Assembly: GCA_902783615.1 (NCBI GenBank)
Contig: CACZRQ010000258.1
Location: forward strand, 1-10,034
Source of the DNA: an uncultured Bacteroidales bacterium
GTDB lineage: Bacteria; Bacteroidota; Bacteroidia; Bacteroidales; Bacteroidaceae
DNA: 10,034 nucleotides
Direction: 5' to 3'
Position numbers and translations under genes: made by a program. This document shows, in pieces, positions 1 to 7,722 of this stretch. How positions within the stretch are numbered: position 1 is the stretch's first letter; each line of letters opens with the position of its first letter. Below the pieces are notes generated by a model. That model worked only from the letters and a program-made list of their open reading frames with translations, did no database searches and was not told where the DNA came from.

Positions 1-2
1 AC

Positions 3-2237
3 GATAAGATGATCAGCTTCTACAACCGCACGGCCGACAGTCGCACATTCTTTGCCAAACAGATTAAGAAGGTGTATGGACAGTCGCTGCGTAAGGTATG
101 GAATGAGTGGAAGATAGACGAGAAGAAGCATCAGGAAGAGAACCTGGCCATTGTCCGCGAATATCCGATTACCGAGACAAAGAAGCTGACGAAAGACCCG
201 CTGGGCTCTGTGTCTCCCTTTGTGTATAACCCCAACACGGGCAAGGCATACGCTGCCATGAATGCCCCCGGCGATTTTGCACACCTCACGGAGATTGACT
301 TGAACACAGGCAAGCAGCGGAAACTGACTGACATTTACGGCATACAGCTGTACAACCCTGCGTTCGTGGCGTTAGACCAGAAAGGCGAGCGCGTGATCTT
401 CACCTTCAACAATGCCAAGATGCGTGGCTTGGAGATTTACGACATCCAGAAGAAGAAGGTGGTGAAGAAGAAGAAATTCCAACGCATCAACAATATCGTA
501 TATGATAATTCGCACGATTGCCTTTACGGCCTGTTCTCCAACGGTGGAACACAGTCGATTGTACGCCTGGACCGCGACTTGGAGAATCCTGAGGTGATCT
601 ATGCTTTCCCCTTTGGCGTGAGTGTGTTCGACGTTGACGTGAGTCACGATGGCAAATGGCTGTCGATGACGCGCCAAGGTGACAATGGCGAACATACTCT
701 CCTGCTGTTCAACCTTGAAGAACTGGCGCAGGCCATCTTCAAGCCTGTGGAGCTGGTGACCTGGGATGACACCAACCTGGGACAGTTCCGCTTTTCTCTC
801 GATGATAAATATTTGATTGGTAGCTCTTACTATACTGGTGTTTCCAACCTTTGGCAGATTAACATGGAAACCCGCGAGATGGAGATGCTGACCAATACCG
901 ATATAGGTCTCTTCGCTCCTTTGGAGATAACCCCCGGAAAATTGTTGGCCTTGGCATTTGAACGCGACGGCTTACGCCCTGTGACTCTGGCCCGTGAGGT
1001 GGTGAAAGATGCCAATGCCTTGACGCTGTACGGCCAGCTGGCGTACGAGAACAACAAAGAGGCCTTGGAGCAGGTGGGTTTGCTCAAGGACTCGCTGCCT
1101 AAGATAGAGTTTGGCGATGTGTATAACAACATCACGCCTTACAAGGTGACGAAGGAGATGCGCTTTGCGGGTGCTTACCCCATTGTGACCGGCTTTACCG
1201 ATAAAAAAGGATGGAACAATGTAACCCCCGTGGTGGGCTACCGCTTCAACTTCAGCGACCTGGTGGGCTTGAGCAGCATCAAGTTGGCGATTGGTACCTC
1301 ACCCTGGAGCCACAACAAATGGAAAAACAAGTTCCATGCTGATTTTGAATGGAAATATTACTTCTGGACGTTGAAGGCTGCGTGGAACCATACCGATTTC
1401 TACGATCTGGCTGGTCCGATGCGCTCGAGTCGAAAGGGCTATATGGTGACGCTGGCGTATGACTACTCCAACTCGTTGGTGATGCCTTATACCCGCTCTT
1501 ATGGTTTCTCATTAGGCGCCTACGGCGACATGGATGCACTACCACTGTTCCAGGAAATCGAGGTGCAGGGCGTCAAGTCTATGCAGACGGCTGCAGCGTA
1601 TGGCACGATATCGAAGACGCGCACGACGCTGGGTGGCGTGACGCCTGAACAAGGATACAAGTTGGGCATTCAAGGCTACGGCTATCTGGCTGGTGGCGAC
1701 TTCTACCCCTCTGTGGAGGCTACGGCCGACTTCGGTACACTGTTCCCTATCGACAGAAACACCTCTGTGTGGTTGCGCACGGCTGCTGGTCATAACTTTG
1801 GCGATTCCGAGTCGATTTTCGGCAATACCTACTTGGGCGGCTTCCGCAACAACCGCGTGGATTACCGCAGTGCTTTCCAATACCGTACCGCGCTGGCAAT
1901 GCCGGGTGCCGACATCGATGCCATTCCAGCTCACTCGTATGTCAAGGCCACGGGTGAACTGAACCTGCGACCCATTCGCCTGAATAATTTCGGTGCCCTG
2001 TACTGCTATCCTACTTGGATTCACTGCTCGCTCTTCGGCACGGGACTTTCCACCTGGAATCCCGGTAAGTCGCATCAGATGTTCTACAGTGCCGGTGTGC
2101 AGGTGACCACCGAGCTGGTGTTTGTGAACTACTTGAAGACCACGCTCTCCTTCGGCTTCGGCCATCTCTTTGCGCCCGAAGGATTCCCTGGAGGCAGGCA
2201 TGGCAATGAATTTATGGTTTCACTAAAACTCTTGTGA
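3..2237 (+). CDS. Envelope protein with beta-propeller and C-terminal outer-membrane beta-barrel (5'-truncated by window edge)
   Basis: The reading frame is open to the left edge, and the first in-window ATG (base 9) falls inside what looks like the tail of a peptidase-like (gluzincin/MA-type) domain, with the motif YGQSLRKVWNEW. I therefore read it as the 3' part of a longer gene and not a start. Numbering from that Met, residues 60-330 contain repeated propeller-type blades of TolB/WD40-like character (SPFVYNPNTGKAY, VSHDGKWLS, FSLDDKYLIG). From about 385 to the C-terminus the sequence alternates aromatic and small residues in amphipathic strands (for example HADFEWKYYFWTLKAAW) and ends in VSLKLL, as expected for an outer-membrane barrel. 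LGGFRNN at 609-615 resembles the loop motif of Omp85/D15-type barrels. A lysine-rich run lies at 148-156. The likely location is the outer membrane with the propeller in the periplasm. The function is unknown. Homologs are sometimes labelled TolB-like, but this is not classical TolB. The stop overlaps the start of the PrsW-like gene. Confidence 0.8.
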   Translation, partial: DKMISFYNRTADSRTFFAKQIKKVYGQSLRKVWNEWKIDEKKHQEENLAIVREYPITETKKLTKDPLGSVSPFVYNPNTGKAYAAMNAPGDFAHLTEIDLNTGKQRKLTDIYGIQLYNPAFVALDQKGERVIFTFNNAKMRGLEIYDIQKKKVVKKKKFQRINNIVYDNSHDCLYGLFSNGGTQSIVRLDRDLENPEVIYAFPFGVSVFDVDVSHDGKWLSMTRQGDNGEHTLLLFNLEELAQAIFKPVELVTWDDTNLGQFRFSLDDKYLIGSSYYTGVSNLWQINMETREMEMLTNTDIGLFAPLEITPGKLLALAFERDGLRPVTLAREVVKDANALTLYGQLAYENNKEALEQVGLLKDSLPKIEFGDVYNNITPYKVTKEMRFAGAYPIVTGFTDKKGWNNVTPVVGYRFNFSDLVGLSSIKLAIGTSPWSHNKWKNKFHADFEWKYYFWTLKAAWNHTDFYDLAGPMRSSRKGYMVTLAYDYSNSLVMPYTRSYGFSLGAYGDMDALPLFQEIEVQGVKSMQTAAAYGTISKTRTTLGGVTPEQGYKLGIQGYGYLAGGDFYPSVEATADFGTLFPIDRNTSVWLRTAAGHNFGDSESIFGNTYLGGFRNNRVDYRSAFQYRTALAMPGADIDAIPAHSYVKATGELNLRPIRLNNFGALYCYPTWIHCSLFGTGLSTWNPGKSHQMFYSAGVQVTTELVFVNYLKTTLSFGFGHLFAPEGFPGGRHGNEFMVSLKLL

Positions 2238-3274
2238 TGTCGTTTGTAGCTGCACTTCTGCCGGTTGTTATCTACATTTTTGTAGTTTACAAGATTGATA
2301 ATTTCTCACTCGTGAGCGTGAGGGGTCTCATCCTGCAGATTGTTTTTGGTATGATGGCCGCAGTGGTATGCTTTTTCCTGTTCCAGCAGACGAATAAAAT
2401 ACTTACTGAAAGCCAGTCGGTTTTCTTCGACCCTATCATGGAAGAGGCCATCAAGGCCGTTCCGATAGTGATGTTGGCCTGCCGCAAACAGATAGTGTTC
2501 TTCATCGATAGTGTAATCTGTGGTGCGGCTGTGGGTGGCGGTTTCTCCATTGTGGAAAACATCTTCTACTTGCTGCTGGGCGACGATCTGGGCATGGGCA
2601 CCGTGCTTTTCCGTGGCTTGGAGGTGGCGCTCATCCACATGGGTTGCAGTGCCATCGTTGCTGCCTGCTGTATGCTGATGGTTAGGTTGGTGGGTCGCGC
2701 AATCTCGCGCCAGAAGTTGGATGTGAAGGATGTCATCATGACTGCCTTTCTTTTGCTGATTGCCCCGACGATACATGTGTGCCACAACATATTCCACTTC
2801 AACCCCCTGATTCAGTTCATCTTCGTCATCACCATCTTGGGTGCTTTGTTAGTGCTGACCTTCATGTACGATGTCGATATGATTCACCGTTGGCTCGACA
2901 CGGGTCTTGACCAGCAGATCGGACTGCTGGATTCCATCAAGGAGGGGCATCTCGACGATACGCCTACGGGTGTTTTCTTGGAGTCGGTGAAGGAGTCGTT
3001 CCCGCCGGAGGTCTATTTCGACATCATCTGCTATGTGCAGCTGAACATCGAGCTGGCTGTGGCGGCGAAGAGCCGTGTGATGATTCGTGAGTCGGGCATC
3101 GACTTCCCCTTGGAAGACAGCCAGAAGGAGCTGATTCTCTCGCAATACACTGAGTATAAACTGCTGGAGAAGAGTCTTGGCAAGACTGCCCGAATGACCA
3201 TCGCCCCGGTGGTAAAGCTTCTTCCTGCCGACCTCAAATCTCTCAACGACCTGGTGGACGAATGCAAGTCATAA
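2237..3274 (+). CDS. PrsW-family intramembrane protease
   Basis: The product is predicted to be an integral inner-membrane protease of 345 residues. The ATG at 2237 overlaps the upstream TGA by one base (TGATG), typical of translational coupling. A GTG one codon earlier (2234) is possible but less likely. Hydrophobic segments lie near residues 4-19, 29-50, 75-113, 125-152, 168-180 and 191-210. The PrsW signature residues are present: EEAIK (E69, E70, K73), GFSIVEN (F103, E107), and histidines in membrane segments (H134; H180 and H183 in IHVCHNIFHF). These are the conserved motifs of the PrsW/CPBP-like superfamily, whose best known member cleaves an anti-sigma factor in Bacillus. A soluble C-terminal region of about 130 residues (215-345, mostly helical, with possible coiled segments) follows the membrane part. 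The substrate is unknown. Coupling to the upstream envelope protein suggests a shared role in envelope maintenance, which is inference. Confidence 0.85.
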   Translation: MSFVAALLPVVIYIFVVYKIDNFSLVSVRGLILQIVFGMMAAVVCFFLFQQTNKILTESQSVFFDPIMEEAIKAVPIVMLACRKQIVFFIDSVICGAAVGGGFSIVENIFYLLLGDDLGMGTVLFRGLEVALIHMGCSAIVAACCMLMVRLVGRAISRQKLDVKDVIMTAFLLLIAPTIHVCHNIFHFNPLIQFIFVITILGALLVLTFMYDVDMIHRWLDTGLDQQIGLLDSIKEGHLDDTPTGVFLESVKESFPPEVYFDIICYVQLNIELAVAAKSRVMIRESGIDFPLEDSQKELILSQYTEYKLLEKSLGKTARMTIAPVVKLLPADLKSLNDLVDECKS

Positions 3275-3308
3275 AAATTGCCCCCTTCATGAGGGGGCAA
3301 TTTCTTTT
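3275..3308. terminator. Bidirectional intrinsic terminator between convergent genes
   Basis: A perfect 11-bp stem, AAATTGCCCCC (3275-3285) pairing with 3293-3303, encloses a 7-base loop. T-rich DNA follows on the + strand (TTTCTTTT, 3301-3308), and on the - strand the complement reads TTTTTAT. It starts right after the PrsW-like stop and lies just beyond the end of the convergent esterase operon, so it can end both transcripts. Confidence 0.92.
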
Positions 3309-3327
3309 CCATACCTTATACAATATC

Positions 3328-4689
3328 TTACTTTACATCAAATACGAAAGTGAAGTCGCTTTCTGGGTCATAGGGCTTCCAGTCTGACGTGCCAGGGTTG
3401 TTGGGATCGCCAGTCTTGGCGAAGTTTGTCCATGCATCGGTCATCTCATCGGCCAAGCGGATGTCGGCATCGGTAAACGGACGCCAGGCGCGGTCGAGGG
3501 TGTGGAACATAAACCACAGCTCCGATGAATGGAAAGAGCCCGCATCGTCGCCAGGCAGTGGACGCGCAAACAGGTAAGTATATACAGGCTTCCTGTGCTG
3601 CTTGACACGCTCAGTGGCAAAACGCTGGATGCCTGCTCCCATGGTGGGATTGTCATTGGCGCAATAACCAATCATGTAAGGCACATCGGCAATGGTGCCA
3701 TCGAAGGTGGCAGCCGTGAAGCCGTATGGAATGTTCACGCTATCGTAGTGTGGGCGGAAACGTAGCTGCTGGGGCTTGCTGTTGAAAATCTTTAACAGGT
3801 CTTCAGCACTCACAGCACGCATCTTGGCAACGTCGGTCAGGCCATTTTCATCCATAAATGTCTTGCAATCAGCAGCAAATTCCGTAAGCGACTGCTCTGG
3901 CATCACCTGCTCGTCGATACCGCCACCACTCTGGATGATGGCATGACTGATTAGTTTCTTCGACAAGGGCGACATCACCAGGTTCTTGATGCTGGCAGCG
4001 CCGGCACTCTGTCCTAAGATGGTAATGTTGTCGGGGTCGCCACCAAACTGTGCGATGTTATTCTTGATCCACTGCAAGGCAGCAATTTGGTCAAGAGTGC
4101 CATAGTTTCCGGGTGCATGACGCGCATCTTCAGCCATCAGGTCGGGATGTGCCAGGAAACCGAAGATACCCACGCGGTAGTTGATGGTGACGAGGATGAC
4201 GCCTCGCTTAGCCCAGGCATCGCCGTCCATGGTGATTTCGTAGCCGTAGCCGTGGTCGTATGCACCACCGTGAATCCACATGGCCACTGGCAGTTTCTTC
4301 TCAGGTTGTGCCACCGCATCGGCAGGAGTCCATACATTCAGGTAGAGACAATCTTCGCTGAACACAGGGTCGCCGTCGGCATAAAACTCCTTAAAGTAGA
4401 AGTCGCCCGTAGCTTTCCCGCTGTTCTGCATAGCTGCCGCTCCCCAGGTGTCGGCAATCTTCACGCCCTCCCAGGGAGTGACTGGCTGAGGAGCTTTCCA
4501 ACGCAGGTCGCCCACAGGTGCAGCAGCGTAAGGTATACCTTTATAGACCATTACTGCAGGGTCGTTCGATATCACGCCCTGAATCTGTCCGCCCTCTACA
4601 TTGAGCACGGGATTATTAACAGACTGCTGGCTTGAGCAAGAAGCCAAAGCCAGCAGCGTTATTGCAAATAAGTGAAGTTTCATGTTCAT
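3328..4689 (-). CDS. Type-B carboxylesterase, predicted lipoprotein
   Basis: This is a 453-residue alpha/beta-hydrolase of the carboxylesterase type-B (COesterase, para-nitrobenzyl esterase) family, which hydrolyses carboxylic esters. The N-terminus has a hydrophobic signal ending in LALASC, a lipobox with Cys18, so envelope anchoring is expected. Visible family motifs are the oxyanion-hole HGG (140-142), SEDCLYLNVW (111-120), the nucleophile elbow GQSAG with Ser228, and the catalytic His387 in SFHSSELWF. The acid position falls in GYCANDN (341-347), where most relatives have Glu. Asp346 is the likely acid. The stretch between acid and His is only about 41 residues, shorter than usual for the family. 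The ATG at 4689 overlaps the upstream TAA (TAATG), arguing for translational coupling to the CE1 esterase. A second Met at residue 3 is an alternative start. As the last gene of the esterase operon, it probably acts on esters released or exposed by the CE1 enzymes; this is inference. Confidence 0.9.
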   Translation of the reverse strand: MNMKLHLFAITLLALASCSSQQSVNNPVLNVEGGQIQGVISNDPAVMVYKGIPYAAAPVGDLRWKAPQPVTPWEGVKIADTWGAAAMQNSGKATGDFYFKEFYADGDPVFSEDCLYLNVWTPADAVAQPEKKLPVAMWIHGGAYDHGYGYEITMDGDAWAKRGVILVTINYRVGIFGFLAHPDLMAEDARHAPGNYGTLDQIAALQWIKNNIAQFGGDPDNITILGQSAGAASIKNLVMSPLSKKLISHAIIQSGGGIDEQVMPEQSLTEFAADCKTFMDENGLTDVAKMRAVSAEDLLKIFNSKPQQLRFRPHYDSVNIPYGFTAATFDGTIADVPYMIGYCANDNPTMGAGIQRFATERVKQHRKPVYTYLFARPLPGDDAGSFHSSELWFMFHTLDRAWRPFTDADIRLADEMTDAWTNFAKTGDPNNPGTSDWKPYDPESDFTFVFDVK

Positions 4690-5876
4690 TATTTGAAGAT
4701 CATTTGAGAGAACTCACTCAAGTAGATACGCCAGTTGCGCCAGATGTGGCCACCGTCGGTCTCACGGTATTTGTAAGGATAACCCTTGCTGTCCAACCAT
4801 TTGCGCAGGTCGGCATTCTGCTGATAAAGGAAGTCGGTCTTACCGATGGCAATCCAGTAGAGCTTTGGCTTAGCGCCAAACAGAGCAGCCATCTGCTTGT
4901 TGTAGTCAGCGTCATTGTTCATGCGGTCAATCAGCGGAGTTGGGTCACCCCATCGGCCAACGCCAATAGCAGCAGAGAACAGACCTACATAGTCGAAGGT
5001 GTTGGGGAAGCGCTTAGAGATAGCGAATGAGTGGCCACCACCCATTGACAGACCGCAGATAGCGCGGTTAGCCTTGTTCTTAGCCACTTTGTAGTTCTTC
5101 TCGATGAAATTCACCACATCCATAAAGCTCTCGTCCATAGTAGCAGCAGCCTGAGGCAGCTGAACGCCACCACCACCCATAGCTGGCTGGTACATACCGA
5201 AGTCCCATTCACCAGGAGCAGCAGCCGTGTTAGGATTACCGTTGGTCATGACAACGAGCATAGGCTTAGCCTTGCCTGCAGCAATCAGATTGTCGAGAAT
5301 CTGGGCAGCACGTCCCAACTCTGACCATGCGTTCTCGTCGCCACCGGCGCCATGCAGCAGGTAGAGCACAGGATAGTTCTTGCCATTCTCATAGCCGGCA
5401 GGTGTGTAAACGGTCATACGGCGGGTCAGCTTCAGGGTAGGGCTCTCATACCAAACCTTAGAAAGATTGCCATGAGGCACTTTGTTCACACTGTAGAGGT
5501 CGCCCTTGTCGCCCTTCTGTTCGGTGATGATGAAGATGCTGGTCCATGTAGCCACATCACGGTTCTGATAGATGTTTGATGGATCGAGCATACGCATACC
5601 GTTCACGATGAAGCTGTAAGAATAGAGCTCTGGCTCCAGTTTAGCGGTGGTGTAGCTCCACACACCCAAAGAGTCCTCTTTCATGCTCACGACACCATCC
5701 ACGCAATCACCAGTCAGCTGAACGGTGATAGCCTTGGGTGCATGGAGACGGAAAGTAACGGTGTTGTCGGCGTTAATCTCAGGAGATTTAACGACATTGC
5801 GGCTGAACAGCGCCTGCTGTGCGAAGCCTGCAACGGCAAAAAATGCCAATGCGATGGTAAATAATGCTTTTTTCAT
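4689..5876 (-). CDS. Secreted CE1-type esterase with N-terminal CBM48-like domain (copy 1)
   Basis: The 395-residue protein begins with a signal peptide (hydrophobic 4-17, probable cleavage after GFA at 19). An immunoglobulin-like E-set/CBM48-like domain follows at about 30-118 (GVWSYTTAKL, YSYSFIVNG, LDPSN). An esterase D/feruloyl-esterase-type alpha/beta-hydrolase domain occupies about 145-395. It shows LYLLHGAGGDENAW (171-184), nucleophile GLSMGG with Ser277, probable acid Asp348 in GKTDF, and His377 in GGHIWRNWR. This is the architecture of CE1 acetyl-xylan/feruloyl esterases common in Prevotella and Bacteroides, which remove acyl decorations from hemicellulose in the periplasm or outside the cell. 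A glycine/alanine-rich loop at 213-247, with no counterpart in the paralog upstream, lies near the active site. It is the middle gene of the operon, 31 bases after the paralog. The exact acyl group cannot be told from sequence. Confidence 0.9.
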   Translation of the reverse strand: MKKALFTIALAFFAVAGFAQQALFSRNVVKSPEINADNTVTFRLHAPKAITVQLTGDCVDGVVSMKEDSLGVWSYTTAKLEPELYSYSFIVNGMRMLDPSNIYQNRDVATWTSIFIITEQKGDKGDLYSVNKVPHGNLSKVWYESPTLKLTRRMTVYTPAGYENGKNYPVLYLLHGAGGDENAWSELGRAAQILDNLIAAGKAKPMLVVMTNGNPNTAAAPGEWDFGMYQPAMGGGGVQLPQAAATMDESFMDVVNFIEKNYKVAKNKANRAICGLSMGGGHSFAISKRFPNTFDYVGLFSAAIGVGRWGDPTPLIDRMNNDADYNKQMAALFGAKPKLYWIAIGKTDFLYQQNADLRKWLDSKGYPYKYRETDGGHIWRNWRIYLSEFSQMIFK

Positions 5877-5907
5877 AAATTTGATATTTAAGTTTATTAA
5901 TCGTCAA

Positions 5908-7023
5908 TCATTTGAAGATTCTTGGAGCCAGGTCGCGCAGGTTGTGGCGCCATACGTGCCAGCTGTGTCCACCAGGCATTTCGCTGAACTCGTACTTAAT
6001 GCCAGCCTCGTCGAACAGCTTGAGGGTCTCCTTGCAGTTGTTGTAGGCAATGTCCTCGGGGCCACCCTGGGTGAACACCAGTTGCTTCACGTTGCTCATG
6101 ATGCGCTGTGCATCTTTCTTCAGATGGATGCGTTCAGCCTCATACTTGTCCTTGTCGCCAGGAGCGAAAGAAGAGCTCAGCACCCATACATAGCTGAACA
6201 TCTCAGGATGATAGAGCGCTGTTTCCATCGTCTCCATACCGCCCATTGACAAGCCTGCCATAGCGCGGTGATCCTTGTCGGTCAGCACACGGTAGTTGTC
6301 CTCCACGTAAGGAATGATGCTCTCAATCATGTCTTCAGCAAACAGAGGAACCTCGTCGTGGATGCTGCCACCCGTCTCGATGGTACCGTTAGGCATCACC
6401 ACTATCATGGGCACCATCTTGCCCTCAGCCAAGAGGTTGTCGAGGATAAAGCCTGCATGACCAACGCCTGGCCAAGAGGTGTCGTTGTCGCCACCGCCAT
6501 GTATCAGATAGAGCACTGGCAGCTTGTCGGCACTCTTCTCATAGCCGGCAGGTGTCCACACATGCATGCGGCGCATCTCTTTCAATGTCTTTGAATAATA
6601 CCAGCGTTGAGCCACGGCGCCATGAGGCACATCCTTGTTTACAAAGAAAGCGTTTGGATCGGTAGCTACCACAGCCAACGCACGGGCATTGGCAACGCCA
6701 TTGTTCTTAGAGTCCTGTACGGTGACTCCATCCACTACGAAGTTATAGCGATAAACGCCATCTTTTACGCCAGGAATCGTGGCCGACCAAACACCCACGT
6801 TGCTTTTCACAACATTTACGGGCTGTCCATAAGGAGCACATTCGGCATTGAGACCCACCTCCTTGGCATTAGGAGCATAAATACTAAAGGTTACATCACC
6901 TTTTGGAGATACCCTGACAGACTGCAGTGTGTCATTGGGAGTTGGGGTGCGGCGGAATTGAGCCGCAGCAGGCATCGTGGCTGCAACAGCCAGAGCCATC
7001 ATCATCACTTTGAAAAGTTTCAT
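5908..7023 (-). CDS. Secreted CE1-type esterase with N-terminal CBM48-like domain (copy 2)
   Basis: This 371-residue paralog of the next gene has the same layout. The signal peptide covers about 1-21 (ends MPAAA before QF). The CBM48-like E-set domain lies at about 35-120 (VTFSIYAPNAKEV, GVWSATIPGV, YRYNFVVDG). The CE1/esterase D-like alpha/beta-hydrolase domain runs from about 140 to 371. Catalytic candidates are Ser259 in GLSMGG, Asp324 in GGPED and His353 in GGHSWHVWR. YLIHGGGDNDTSW (172-184) supplies the oxyanion-hole strand. Both paralogs end in IFK. The protein should be exported and hydrolyse acyl esters on carbohydrate, for example acetyl or feruloyl groups; the substrate is inferred from the family. 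It is the first gene of the three-gene operon, with a consensus-like promoter about 35 bases upstream of its start. No Shine-Dalgarno is visible, as is usual in Bacteroidetes. Confidence 0.9.
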   Translation of the reverse strand: MKLFKVMMMALAVAATMPAAAQFRRTPTPNDTLQSVRVSPKGDVTFSIYAPNAKEVGLNAECAPYGQPVNVVKSNVGVWSATIPGVKDGVYRYNFVVDGVTVQDSKNNGVANARALAVVATDPNAFFVNKDVPHGAVAQRWYYSKTLKEMRRMHVWTPAGYEKSADKLPVLYLIHGGGDNDTSWPGVGHAGFILDNLLAEGKMVPMIVVMPNGTIETGGSIHDEVPLFAEDMIESIIPYVEDNYRVLTDKDHRAMAGLSMGGMETMETALYHPEMFSYVWVLSSSFAPGDKDKYEAERIHLKKDAQRIMSNVKQLVFTQGGPEDIAYNNCKETLKLFDEAGIKYEFSEMPGGHSWHVWRHNLRDLAPRIFK

Positions 7024-7058
7024 AATATTGAAAAGATTATAGTTTAACTTCCAACCTA

Positions 7059-7089
7059 CAAAGATACAGCATTACATTGAATTCTGAAA
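7059..7089 (-). promoter_or_regulatory. Bacteroidetes-type promoter of the esterase operon
   Basis: On the - strand the -7 element reads TATCTTTG (7059-7066), an exact match to TAnnTTTG. TTTC (7086-7089) lies 19 bases upstream, one mismatch from the -33 element TTTG. Transcription would start near 7052, leaving a leader of about 30 bases before the ATG at 7023. I see no clear terminator between rnhB and this promoter, so some read-through from rnhB is possible. Confidence 0.72.
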
Positions 7090-7093
7090 GCTT

Positions 7094-7705
7094 TTAATCA
7101 AAAAACTTAAAATCCAACGAAAGCTGACCATCGCCTGTGAGGTTATAACTCATGCGATGGTAAGGTGTGGTGCCTAACTGTCGGATAGCTTCCCTGTGCT
7201 CCTTGGTGGGGTAACCCTTGTTGCGGTTCCATCCATAGCCCGGGTACTGGGCATCTAAATCGTTCATGTAATCATCGCGGTAAGTCTTGGCGAGCACTGA
7301 GGCCGCGGCAATGCTCAAGTACTTGCCATCGCCCTTCACCACAGTCTGGTAAGGTATTTCTCCGTATGGCTTGAAGCGGTTGCCGTCCACAATGATGTGT
7401 AAGGGTTGAGGCTTCAGTTGCTCCAAAGCCCGGTGCATGGCCAGAATCGAGGCATTCAAAATGTTGATCTTGTCGATTTCCTTGGGTGTAACAATACCCA
7501 CTGCCCAGGCAATGGCATCGCGCTCGATGATGGGCCGCAGCTGGTAACGCTGGCGCTCAGTAAGCTGCTTCGAATCGTTCAGCAAGTCGTTTTGGTAATC
7601 AAGCGGCAGAATCACTGCTGCTGCATAGACAGAGCCAGCCAAGCATCCCCTGCCAGCTTCGTCGCATCCCGCTTCGATGGTGTTTTTTAAGAATGGATAC
7701 AGCAT
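7094..7705 (-). CDS. rnhB: Ribonuclease HII
   Basis: RNase HII cleaves RNA in RNA-DNA hybrids and starts removal of misincorporated ribonucleotides from DNA in the cytoplasm. The 203-residue product has the family signature CDEAGRGCLAG (D15, E16), VDGN with D107 and KGDGKY with D125. This gives the four expected metal-binding acids, plus the conserved NDSKQLTE and SIAAASVLAKTYRD segments. I place the start at 7705, giving MLYPFLKN. The frame is open to an ATG at 7753, but that would lie upstream of the promoter seen at 7723-7754 and adds 16 residues outside the conserved domain. The C-terminus carries QLSLDF (194-199), which resembles a beta-clamp binding motif. It is functionally unrelated to the esterase operon downstream. 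Confidence 0.95.
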   Translation of the reverse strand: MLYPFLKNTIEAGCDEAGRGCLAGSVYAAAVILPLDYQNDLLNDSKQLTERQRYQLRPIIERDAIAWAVGIVTPKEIDKINILNASILAMHRALEQLKPQPLHIIVDGNRFKPYGEIPYQTVVKGDGKYLSIAAASVLAKTYRDDYMNDLDAQYPGYGWNRNKGYPTKEHREAIRQLGTTPYHRMSYNLTGDGQLSLDFKFFD

Positions 7706-7722
7706 ATAGCATAAATTTTTTG

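Noticed and set aside
447..477. AAG-rich tract (lysine codons) as a possible repeat or programmed slippage site
   Set aside because: The frame continues intact through it and the motif is a lysine-rich propeller loop; no sign of frameshifting.
1539..2201. 220-codon open frame on the - strand inside the barrel gene
   Set aside because: It lies fully antisense to a clear barrel-coding region, shows no recognisable domain, and has no promoter or neighbour context; a shadow frame.
2234..2239. GTG start for the PrsW-like gene
   Set aside because: It is one codon upstream of an ATG that forms the classic TGATG overlap with the upstream stop; the ATG is preferred.
4087..5030. Two + strand open frames (182 and 132 codons) opposite the esterase genes
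   Set aside because: They run antisense to genes with intact catalytic motifs and have no coherent protein features.
7084..7100. AAAGCTTT palindrome after rnhB as a terminator
   Set aside because: The stem is only 4 bp without a loop and there is no T tract after it; too weak to call.
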